A stretch of 64,000 bases of DNA from Lenzites betulinus (taxonomy: Eukaryota > Basidiomycota > Agaricomycetes > Polyporales > Polyporaceae), in contig JABYQU010000042.1 of the NCBI GenBank assembly GCA_022264855.1, forward strand, positions 248,001 to 312,000. The letters run 5' to 3'. Of this stretch, positions 38,657 through 47,741 are shown piece after piece; position 1 is the first letter of the stretch; each line of letters begins with the position of its first letter. Both the position numbers and the translations under genes were made by a program. The notes below the pieces were generated by a model. It saw only the letters and a program-made list of their open reading frames with translations, made no database searches and was not told the origin of the DNA.

Positions 38657-39271
38657 ATGTACTATGTCCGCGCGTCTTTATATAAGGCAGTTAATACCCT
38701 CGGTCAAGTGAGTTTGACTAGTGCAAGTCACTCATCGTCCCGCATAGGCCCAGACCACTTCGCGACCATTGCCGTCCAGGTTCTCGAGCAGAAGGCCATC
38801 TGCCAGCAGGATCATGGTCAGGATAAGTACGAGGGCTCTGCAGAGTACGACCTCATTCTTGTCTCGTCCGCCGGTGGCCTCGGCACCGCGCTCAATGGCG
38901 ACTTCACGAGAGGCTTCAAGCAGTTCTTCGCTTTAATCCCGAAGTACTACATGAGTGTCTACACGGAGCTCTTCTATTGCGCATTGAGTAGTTCGAAGTC
39001 CAGTGCAACACTGCTTTTGCCTCCGGTCTGCTCATCGAGCACACCACCATGGACCTCTCTCCTCAATACCTCCACCTCCTCATCACCCTCCGCCCGCTGT
39101 TCGTCGTCGCGCTCACTCGCAGTCCGCGCGGTCGGCCGGATACTCGTCAAGAACGCCGCGGCGATGTCGCAAGACAATGCCCTGCCCGTGTTCTTCGACG
39201 CGTTCCCCCTGGGGAACGATTTCCTCCAGAATCAGCCTTTGTCCCGCGTGATCTTCCGCAAAAAGACGTAG
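38657..39271 (+). pseudogene. Broken fragment of an importin-beta (Kap123/importin-4-like) gene
   Basis: The first half reads DHFATIAVQVLEQKA, then AEYDLILVSSAGGLG and FKQFFALIPKYY, like the C-terminal HEAT repeats of importin-4/Kap123. Matching sequence then continues in a different frame (FASGLLIEHTTMDLSPQYLH, LLITLRPLF) and returns to another (AVGRILVKNAA, LPVFFDAFPLGNDFL). The segment between PKYY and ASGLL that homologues have is missing. So there is at least one deletion and two frame changes, and the long N-terminal part is absent. It directly follows the Iec1-like gene. A full copy should be elsewhere in the genome. Confidence 0.7.
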
Positions 39272-39732
39272 ACGGTCTCACGACAGGCGAAGGAATAGGA
39301 ATGTCAATGTCAATGTTGTGGATGTCTCTCCTCACCCCGGGCCCGGCGCCGGTTACAATTAATGTTGTGCAATGCTCCTAATTCGTCGTCGTCTCTTACA
39401 TACGGTACCTATCCCTTACCTGCACATCAGTACTCTGTACTGATGCATCTGTCATATGTTGATTCTGGATCCTCTGGTTCGATAGGTACAAGTGTGTACT
39501 CGCGCTTCGCCGCGTGCATTTGCTCAGGATCAGGAGGACAGTACAGGAGGGGGCCACAGAGTAGGATCGTTGATATTGAGTATAGGTACAGCAGGTATAC
39601 AATTCACGTCTATGATCGTGATGTGAAAGCAATCCAGGAGATATATGATACAAGCGGGGTATTGGAAATTGAGCGAGAGCGAGCAGGGCGGACAACAAAA
39701 CGGCGGAAACGAGGGCTGGGGAGATGAGGGAT

Positions 39733-42504
39733 TCAGGCATACTGCGGGAGCTCGAGGACGACGACGTTGGGATTGGGCGGCTCAGGACGGCGCCGCATAG
39801 GAACGGTAAACTGCACGTCCTTGTGTCCAGGGCGTTGCAACGTGCATAACTGGCCATCCCGTAGCACGAACTTCTCCGCGCCTGGAAGTATGTCCTTTTG
39901 CGCTATACCGAACGAGCGTTCGAGAGCTTGGACCCCCACTGTCGGGACGAACCCCACCGGGGTTGTCGGTCCAGCTCCGGCGAGTAGGTTGAACTTGAAT
40001 GGCGAGTTGACCGGCTCGCCCGTGGCTGAGAGGACAAAGTCGAGACAGTACTCGCTCGCGGCCTTGGATCCAGGGAAGAGGCGTATGGAGTAGTCGCTGT
40101 CGGGGAGGGAGCGGATGAACACGCCAGGATCACCAGGACGAGGTTTCAGCTGTACGGAGTCGTGTCAAAATGCAACCCCGTGATTGGTCAATACGCCGCA
40201 CGTACCCCCGTGAAGTCTGCTTTTGTGTCCAGGGTCTTCGAGGCGTTCCGTAAAACAGCCTCACGGGTCCCTGCCCAGGCGGAGATTGCATTCTTCATTC
40301 TTTCCTTCACGTGTTGCGTAATCCCTTCCACGGAGTTAGGTCCTTTGTAGCTACCACCGCCGAGAAGAAAGATCTCGTGGTCATTCTTCGGAGTGTAGTA
40401 GGGATAGTGTTTCGCGGCAAACTCGAGGTATACGTCGCGTAGAGTCTCTCGAGACGAGCGCATGGGCGTGGTTCGGGCGGGAGACGGAGTAGAGGTGGAT
40501 GTCGAAGGACCAGACGAGGAGTTTGAAAGTGCATCTTGAATGTCCTTCAGACGCTTTCCTTTACTTTCTACGCGTCCCTTTGCCACTCTCGAGGGCTACA
40601 CATTCAGCATGTAAGTAGGACATCCAGACAGGCCCAGAATCAAACAGAACAGGTGTACCTTGGGGCGAGATGGCTCGCAAGTGGAGGGAAGGTTAGGCTT
40701 GCGGCGAGCGTTCAAGCCCAGTCAAAACGTGCCCGAGCCAGGGAGATTCTCCTAGATTGAGACAAGGGCGCTAGAGATTGAGGAAGAATGAACACAATTC
40801 TGCTCACCTCTTGGGCGTTTATTTGGTCTCATTTGATGATACTTTTGATGCTGTTGTCTTTGCCACTCACTCGTGCACTCGAGAACATGCACTACACGAT
40901 TGAGCGAGATTCATCACAGATGTCTGAGAGGGTTTCCCGCCGTGGGAAGTTTGGATGAACCTGAAGCGGAATATCTTCGAAGTAGCAGCGCTGTTGCCAG
41001 CTGTCCCCAAGCTGTCCCTCTCTCTCTCTCTCTCCGCCACCATGCAGTGCTCCGAATTCTCGACTTCCAACCTCTACAGTCTGAGTCTCGTGTCTTGGGA
41101 GTTCTATCCGCCCTGTCTGCAATATCCTCTCGCTTGGGCTCGGAATATTGTACCCTGATGTTGCATGACGGTCTGTTGTCAAGCGCCAGCGTCCTCAACT
41201 ATTTGCTACACCTTACACTTGAGGATGAACAGTCTTAGCCGGCATGCACTTATCGGTTCTTGTCTCTAGGCGTGGCAGTCGCATTTCTAGGTTCTGCATG
41301 GTGCTCATGGTAGGCTAATCCGTCTCTTTGTTTCTGCTGCTCCCGGGGGCTTCGGCGGCGGCGATGTACTCCACGCCAGTTTCATCAACAGGCTCAAGCT
41401 CCTATGCATTCCAATATGGCTGTCGCCACCTATCCACTTTGCCCGCGGAGCAGAGAGTTCATGTCTGTCGGTAGGTCAGATCTCCTCCATCGCGGGCCAT
41501 ACTGATATTTATCATATGTGTATAAATGGGGATACATACTGATACAGTCGAAATACACGTCTCCAAACCCCTCGATGCCTCGGATCTCGTCGAGCCCGTG
41601 AGTTCCCTCCGACGGAACGCCGTCTAATACATATATGCTGACATTCATGCCCTTGATTTTCAGCATGAAGACGAAGTTGGCGGGCCAGTCCGACCTGCTT
41701 GCAGTCACCGCGCGCACGGCCGCCGGCCTTGTTCCAGCAGACGTCGCCCGCTTCTGCATCTCGCGCACGCGCATGCACTTCGACCGCCGTTAACTTCTCC
41801 CTACCCTCTGCACAACGCTCCTCCTCGCCGTCGTCGCCGAGCGCATCATTTGCGCGCGCCGGACTTCCGCGACGCGATCTACGCAGGTGACGTGCCTCCC
41901 GAGCATATACATTTCCCGCAGGGCTGTGCCTGCTCGACGTTTCTGTCCGCTATCTTCATGCTGACATTTGTGGCCGTGTTCTTGTATCAAGTTGTATAGC
42001 CCATCTCATAGGAATGGTAGGTGCCTAGTGCCGTTGTGATCGCCTGATTATGCTGATTACAAGTTTCCCGTGAGGGCTGTCCTGGGTATCAGTAGAACCA
42101 GTAGTTACTTGAGCATTCTGCTGTATCGTAGTTGCTCGAACATGAATCTTATCCAATTGTGATGATCCTAGCAGGAGTGGCTCGTGCAGGGTGTATCCGG
42201 ACGTCGAAAGGATGTCGAAAAAGATTTAGAGCGAATAGAGCTTGCCGAGGTCGCGGACAATCTCTAAGAGTCCTAGACACTCTTTTTTAGTCTCAAAAAA
42301 CTGAGATATAGTGATTCTCCGCGATTCATCAGAGGGACCCGTGTGAATCGCCTTAACTCGCCCTAACTCGGGCACGTTTTGACTGGGGTTCAAGTCGTAC
42401 GGTTGGTGGCGCTTTCCTGTCTGTGCGATGTTTGAGTCGTGCTGAGGGAAGCCGTAGATAAGACATACCTTGGCGGTAGAGACGCGGGTAGCAGTAAGGA
42501 TCAT
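39733..42504 (-). pseudogene. Gene A: member of unknown family A/B/C, split by transposon TE2
   Basis: Close paralogue of gene C. Exon 1 is 42504-42469 (MILTATRVSTAK). Exon 2 starts at 42420 (TGKRHQPYDLN) and is cut by TE2; its rest is 40709-40659 (ending CEPSRPK). Exon 3 is 40595-40206 and exon 4 is 40149-39733. With one copy of the 7-bp target duplication removed, exon 2 would be 33 + 51 = 84 nt, exactly as in gene C, so the break is due to the insertion alone. As it stands, exon 2 upstream of the 3' part meets an in-frame stop inside the transposon end. A shorter product might start at an internal Met in exon 3 (TTPMRSS). Exon 3 carries LRDVYLEFAAKHYPYY and FLLGGGSYKG; exon 4 carries DPGVFIRSLPDSDYSIRLFP and VQFTVPMRRRP. 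Confidence 0.8.
40717..42387. mobile_element. TE2: 1,671-bp inverted-repeat transposon in gene A, 7-bp target duplication
   Basis: Both ends read inward as CCCAGTCAAAACGTGCCCGA plus one more matching base, and a further AGGG matches after two mismatches. The element is flanked by GTTCAAG on both sides (40710-40716 and 42388-42394); gene C has a single GTTCAAG at the matching place. Seven bases is unusual: hAT elements make 8, so an 8-bp duplication with one changed base is possible, and I leave the superfamily open. Inside are a CT microsatellite near 41.02 kb and a minus-strand ORF at 41774-41430 that I do not recognise; nothing resembles a transposase, so it is probably non-autonomous. Confidence 0.85.
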
Positions 42505-43091
42505 CTTGTAATGTGGCGGGAGATATCAAGGACGTAGAGTGGATGGATGTGGTAGAGATGCAAGAAAGCTTCACTGACGCTCGGGCGTTCGGAACGACGC
42601 GGGCGTGACTAATACCAGCGCTAAGTGCCAACTTCTTAATTTGGCTCATCTTGTCAAACGTCCGAGTCTAGTACAACTTGAACCACTACTAGTACAGCCA
42701 GGTACAGCCTGAGCGCTGAGCATCAACGAGCAATATTGGGCCATTCAATCGATCACCAAGCCCAAGTGTGCCTCAACTTACTTACTCGAACGGCGCGTGC
42801 GGTGGCGCGTTTCCTTGCTTGTTTTCAAGCTTCCAAGGTAATTAGGATTTTGTTTCACAAGGGATGACGCAGCGCAAAATTCTCGTCCTCAGGCTGTGAG
42901 GGAGGAGAGGGCCGCTTTGCTCTGACGAGCGAGGAACTCGAGTCAGTAAGAAACCGATCAACGCGAGCCATCGGTTGTACAGGAATTCATTATTATGCAT
43001 TGATACAGGATATATTTCAAGATACAAGTTGCCAGACATTGACAACTTACGGCGAGAGCTCTACCGCAGACACCATACATAACTTCAAAGT
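42505..43091. other. Intergenic region between genes A and B
   Basis: About 590 bp. The first 50 bp (to about 42554) belong to the duplicated segment shared with the gene C upstream region. The rest holds nothing I can name. Confidence 0.5.
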
Positions 43092-44135
43092 CTACTCGAA
43101 GCTAACCACTGGCACTAGGTTGGGGTTGTTGACGGTTACAGGGAGCGGGCGGCTAGGCACCGTAAATTGGACACTCTGGTACGGAGCAGGGCGCCAAAAC
43201 ATATAGCTCTGCCCATCGTTCAGAACGAACTTCTCCGCGCCTCTTGTGATGTCCTTGGTCCTGATCCCAAAGCGATTCTCCAGAGAGTAGACCCGATGCG
43301 CCTCCGCCGGCTGCCAGGGACCACTGGAGTAGCCCACGGTTGACGGGGGTACAATCCACAGCTTAAATGTGAACGGAGAGTTGACAGGCTCACGCGTCGC
43401 CGAATGGATGAAGTCCAAGCACCATTCCCTTGCCTCAGTTGACCCCGGCCAGAGACGCATCAAGTAATCGCTTCCTGCGATAGCGCAAAGCTTCACGCCC
43501 GGATCGTTCTGCTCCGGTTTGAGCTGAAAAGCCTTGTGAGCACATATAATATCACTGACTTCGATTAATATTGACGTACCCCAGTGAAATCCGCTATCAT
43601 GTCCAATGTGTCCTTAGAGGTGGCCGTGATACGCTCAGTGCTGCCGACAAACTCCGCAGCCACGCGAAACTTGTGCGCGAGCCACTCGTGGATGCTGTCC
43701 AGAGTGCCATTGTAGGGAATGCCCGCCAGTGTCAAGATGTCGAAGTCGCTGAAGTTTGAGACATCCAAGTCTGGGTACCGTTCACGGATGTTCTGCAAAT
43801 AGATGACGCGCAGTTGCCGACCAGGTGCTAACCCTACGGGTGGCGAAACGGCAGGGGGATGGATGGAAGGGGTGGAACCCGATGGAGACTCAGTATTGGT
43901 GGGGAATGGCCGCGTAGGCGATGAGGGTGGCGGCGTCTGTAAGCCGGTATCTTCGTTACGTCGAAGCGTTGTAAATGGTCGCTCATCTGCACTGTCGGAA
44001 TTGCTAGCAGTCTTGGGGGTTCTGTTCCTCTTGGCAGGGATCTATCAACACAGGTAAGGAATGTGATATGTGGATCGTGTATGATGATATACTAACGTGA
44101 ACACCGGCGGCAGTACTACTGTTTGTAAAAGACAT
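43092..44135 (-). CDS. Gene B: intact, divergent member of unknown family A/B/C
   Basis: Exons 44135-44097, 44041-43580 and 43523-43092 encode 310 aa in one frame, starting MSFTNSSTAAGVH. Residues about 14-75 are a basic then Ser/Pro-rich linker (IPAKRNRTPKTAS, TPSIHPPAVSPP). The middle domain has LRVIYLQNIRERYPDLDVSN and IPYNGTLDSIHEWLAHKFR and ends MIADFTG. The C-terminal domain, in exon 3, has LKPEQNDPGVKL, SDYLMRLWPGS, WCLDFIHSATREPVNSPFTF, FGIRTKDITRGAEKFVLNDGQ and VQFTVPSRPLP. The introns at ADFTG|LKP match those of A and C. The N-terminus differs from A and C. I do not recognise the family. The C-terminal half looks beta-rich by its alternating hydrophobic pattern. No signal peptide or membrane segment is visible. 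Confidence 0.8.
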
Positions 44136-44514
44136 GTTGGCAGCTTTTGCAACGATATCGGAAGCAGAGTAGCTGACTCGGATGCTCAAGGCAGGGTAGC
44201 TAAGAGGGTAGATGTTCGGCGTGGGGATGCAAGAACATGAATAGGGAGGTATGCACTCCATATATACACTGAATGCAAAGTCAAAGCGAAGTCAAAGCTG
44301 AACGCTGCTGGATCAAGCGAACTGGGCGCACCTCGCCGGGCTATTCAAGTACGCTGACCGAGTCACATTAATTGTGGTGCCCACATTCAAGACTTTCAAG
44401 TTCGCCATCGTCTTTTGAATAGTCCTCATACAGACAGTGGTCTTGGTCTTCGGCACTGCGGCAATAGCTCGGAAGCTTCTCCAAGTTACGAGTAGTGCCA
44501 CAATACTTAGACGT

Positions 44515-44616
44515 CCAGGCGTCGTGATCCAAGCAACAATATTTGCTGAAACGTTCAAGCGTCATGATCCAAGCGACAATGCTGGGCTGTTCAGGCGTCA
44601 TGATCCAAGCTCCAAG
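44515..44616 (+). promoter_or_regulatory. Three direct repeats upstream of gene D
   Basis: The word GTCRTGATCCAAGC occurs at 44521, 44561 and 44597, each preceded by CAGGC or CAAGC; the unit is about 26 bp with spacings of 40 and 36 bp. They end 22 bp before a TATA box, which is where activator sites would sit. No known fungal factor site matches to my knowledge. Confidence 0.55.
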
Positions 44617-44637
44617 TACTGCACTGTCCTGCAAAAC

Positions 44638-44645
44638 TATAAAAG
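44638..44645 (+). promoter_or_regulatory. TATA box of gene D
   Basis: A perfect TATAAAAG sits about 265 bp before the coding start. The gap contains likely non-coding exons: donors such as GTAAGC at 44839 and an acceptor at about 44901, just before the start codon. Confidence 0.55.
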
Positions 44646-44909
44646 GCGGCGTCAGGCCCCCACATCTGGCACGCATCTTGGCTCTCCTGCTCTCCAGACT
44701 CAAGCACCTCGAGTCTCCTCCCAAGTGTGAGTCTATTTCACAGGTTTGTGAGCAGTACTTTCAAGCTCACAGCTTATAGGGTCATTAAGCGAGCATAGAC
44801 CGGAGTTGACTTATACCTTCATAGGATCATATTTACTCTGGTAAGCATCAGTCCCTTCGTGAGTCACTCGATACATTGGGGGGCTCATTTTCTGTTCTAT
44901 AGCAATCCC

Positions 44910-45594
44910 ATGGCCGGCAACCACCCTAACAACAACGTGGACGGTGTGATCGTTCCCCGTGGGGGATGGTGGTTGGGCTCCTCTAAGAGCATGTTCAAGG
45001 AGCAGTTGGCTGCAGACATTTATCTGCAGGACATCTGGCACACACAGGGGCCCGTGCGAAGGGTCGCGACGATTTGCGTCTCATGGGGAATGTCCATCGC
45101 GGTGATTCAGGAAGCCTATGCACCGGTTCCCGGGCAACCTGGACCCTGGAATATTGAAAACGACCTAAACCACATGATCATGGTGCAAGACTTTGGCCTG
45201 CAACAGCTCGTCGTCCCTGGAGCACCTGACGACCTTCCCAATCAACAACCCGCAGGTGTAGGTCATTTTGTTGTCAACAATCTAGCCGTGATGGCGGCTC
45301 GTCTTCCATGGCATCATCGCCTCATCATGGAGGTTCAAGGCCTTGAACATGAGGGACGCCTGCGACTCCATTACCACAAGCATCACCCACGCAAGGGTCA
45401 CCGCAAGATGGAACCCCCGAAGATCAGGGGACCCAACGACCCTAAGCGGAAGCATTGGATCTTCGACCAGGTATGATTTCGAGCTGGACCGGGATATAAA
45501 GCACCCTGACTGACTTTTGACTACCTTCAAATAGGTCGTCTTCAGTACACAGATTCAAAACTGTCGACGTGCGGCACCGCTGCCAGTAATGTAG
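44910..45594 (+). CDS. Gene D: hypothetical protein, 206 aa
   Basis: Exons 44910-45470 and 45535-45594 encode 206 aa in one frame. The start ATG (MAGNHPNNNVDGVIVPRGG) lies 8 nt after a good acceptor, so an intron in the 5' untranslated region is likely, with a TATA box further up. Segments: WWLGSSKSMFKEQLAADIYL, GPVRRVATICVSWGMSIAV, DLNHMIMVQDFGLQQLVVPG, then a His/Lys/Arg-rich part (LHYHKHHPRKGHRK, GPNDPKRKHWIFDQV). The small second exon adds a 19-residue tail. I do not recognise a family; no signal peptide or membrane helix. It lies between genes B and C on the opposite strand. The structured promoter and clean splicing argue that it is a real gene. Confidence 0.6.
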
Positions 45595-45907
45595 GGGAGT
45601 TGAGGCGTGGGTACTAGTGGCCTAACAGAATTGGGTATGCCAAATGCGACAGTCGAGAAGTGTAGTCTTAATCATCATGCTGCCTTACCGTACGCGTCCG
45701 CCATCTCGAGTCGCATCGTCCGAGACCACAGGAACGTACAGATATTCGTTACATGCCACGGAGTACAACCTCGTTCCAATCACACCCAACCACGGCGGCG
45801 ACGGCTCGCCTCTGAGGCCGATCGAGCACGGCGCGGGTATCGTCACCCAGAGCTACGCCCTCCGCTCCGAAGCCCTGCGTGCATTCGCTTGGGATCCGGG
45901 GTACAGC

Positions 45908-47232
45908 ACAGGACGGAGCCACAGAGTAGGATCGTTGACATCGAGTATGGGTACAACAGATACAAGTTACGTCTATCATCGTAATGTGAGAGCAATCCAG
46001 TAGATATATGATACATGCGGGGTATTGGACAATGAACGAGAGCGAGCGATGCGGATAACAAGGCGGAAATGAGGTCTGAAGGCTGAGACAGCGGGGGAAT
46101 CAGACATACTGTGGGAGCTCGAGGACGACGACGTCGGGATTGGGCGGCTCAGGACGGCGCCGCATAGGAACAGTGAACTGCACGTCCTTGTGCCCCGGGC
46201 GTTGCAACGTGCACAGCTGGCCATCCCGTAACAAGAACTTCTCCGCGCCTGGACGTATGTCCTTTTGCGCTATGCCAAATGAGCATTCGAGAGCTTGGAC
46301 CCCCACTGTCGGGACGAACCCCACCGGGGTTGTCGGTCCAGGTCCGGCGAGCAGGTTGAACTTGAACGGCGAGTTGACCGGCTCGCCCGTGGCTGAGAGT
46401 ACGAAGTCGAGACAGTACTCGCTCGCGGCCTTGGATCCAGGGAAGAGGCGTATGGAGTAGTCGCTGTCGGGGAGGGGGCGGATGAATACGCCAGGATCAC
46501 CGGGACGCGGTTTCAGCTGTACTGAGTCGTGTTAGATATGACCCCGTGGTTGATCAATATGCGCACATACCCCCGTGAAGTCTGCTTTCATGTCCAAGGT
46601 CTTCGCGGCGTTCCGTATGACAAACTCGCGAGTCCCTTTCCAGGCGGAGATAGCATTCTGCATCCTTTCCTCCATGTGTTGCGTAATCCCTTCTATGGAT
46701 TTGGGCCCTTTGTAGCTACCACCGCCGAGAAGAAAGATCTCGTGGTCATTCTTCGGAGTGTAGTAGGGATAGTGTTTCGCGGCCAACTCGAGGTATACGT
46801 CGCGTACAGTCTCTCGAGACGTGCACATGGGCGTGGTTCGGGCGGGAGGCGGCATAGAGCTCGAAGGGCCAGACGACGTGTTTGAAAGGGCATCCTGAAT
46901 GTCTTTCAGACGCTTTGCTTTACTTTCAACGCCGCGTGCCTTTGCCACTCTCGAAGGCTACACATTCAGCATGTAAGTAGACGCTCAGACGGATCTAAAT
47001 TGAACAGAACAAGTGATACCTTGGGGCAAGATGGCTCGCAAGTGGAGGAAAGGTCAGGCTTGCGGCGAGCGTTCAAGTCATACGGTTGGTGACGCTTCCC
47101 AGTCTGGGCGATTTAAGTTGTGTGAAGAGAAGCCGTAGACAAGACATACCTTAGCTGTGGAGCGTTTAGCAGTTAGAATCATCTTGGAAGGTGGCGGGAG
47201 ATATCAAGGACGTAGAGTGGATGGATGTGGTA
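45908..47232. repeat. Segmental duplication copy holding gene C (other copy 39.55-42.55 kb)
   Basis: This stretch is closely similar, in the same orientation, to about 39546-40716 plus 42388-42554. Similarity starts in the 3' flank (shared word GTAGGATCGTTGA) and ends upstream of exon 1 (shared GAGTGGATGGATGTGGTA). The first copy is longer only because TE2 is inserted in it. Confidence 0.8.
46100..47182 (-). CDS. Gene C: intact member of unknown family A/B/C
   Basis: Exons 47182-47150, 47103-47020, 46957-46571 and 46516-46100 encode 306 aa in one frame. It begins MILTAKRSTAK, followed by a basic segment (TGKRHQPYDLNARRKPDLS). I chose this start rather than the later GTG before AKARGVESK because exons 1 and 2 splice cleanly in frame and are shared with gene A. 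The middle domain has RLKDIQDALSN, RDVYLELAAKHYPYYTPK, NDHEIFLLGGGSYKG and TLDMKADFTG. The C-terminal domain has LKPRPGDPGVFIR, DYSIRLFPGSKAASEYCLDF, SATGEPVNSPFKF, FGIAQKDIRPGAEKFLLRDGQ and VQFTVPMRRRPEPPNPDVVV. Function unknown. It sits just before the 3' end of the Plavaka transposase gene, and both are on the minus strand. Confidence 0.82.
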
Positions 47233-47741
47233 CTAAGATGTGGTGCTTGCCCACGGTAAGCGCCGCTGCTACGGAAGTGGCTGTGCAATTGTCAACATAG
47301 TAGTGTTCGGCTCTTGCCAGTGCCATCCAAGTGCCATCCTCCGATGCCACCACTGTCACCCCGATGCTGGACTATCGTTGACGGTGTATGGTTGCATTCT
47401 GATGACTGAGGATGAGCAAGGGAGGCTGGTGTTCGCTACGCTCAAGGTGCCCGGTACGGTTCATCAGCGTTTTGACACGTACTTGAAAGCTTTCTGGTAA
47501 CAAAGTAGCCTTGATTACAGCTAAGTAGCCCGACTTCAGATTAAGACGCTCGACTTCGTCCAAAGCTGTGACTTTCAATGTGAGCGCCCGTCTTAATACT
47601 CAAGAAGGTACTTGCAGCTGAACTTTACCATTTTGGCAGACTTGAGCAGGCCGTCGGAACTTGCACACAGACTCACAGACTCAGACACTTCAAGCTTCAA
47701 GTTTCAGGTTGTAGCCATAGTAGTCAATACAATATATTTGA
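47183..47741. other. Intergenic region between gene C and the Plavaka transposase
   Basis: About 560 bp; the first 50 bp belong to the duplication. The rest is rich in TTCAAG/CTTGAA and GACTTC words (for example at 47.69 kb), similar to those at 56.0-56.15 kb beyond the partner gene. These could be sub-terminal repeats of the element, but I could not place its exact end. Confidence 0.4.

Noticed and set aside
46532..46948. Gene C starting at the GTG before AKARGVESK
   Set aside because: An upstream ATG exon and an 84-nt exon splice in frame and are shared with gene A, so the later non-ATG start is not needed.
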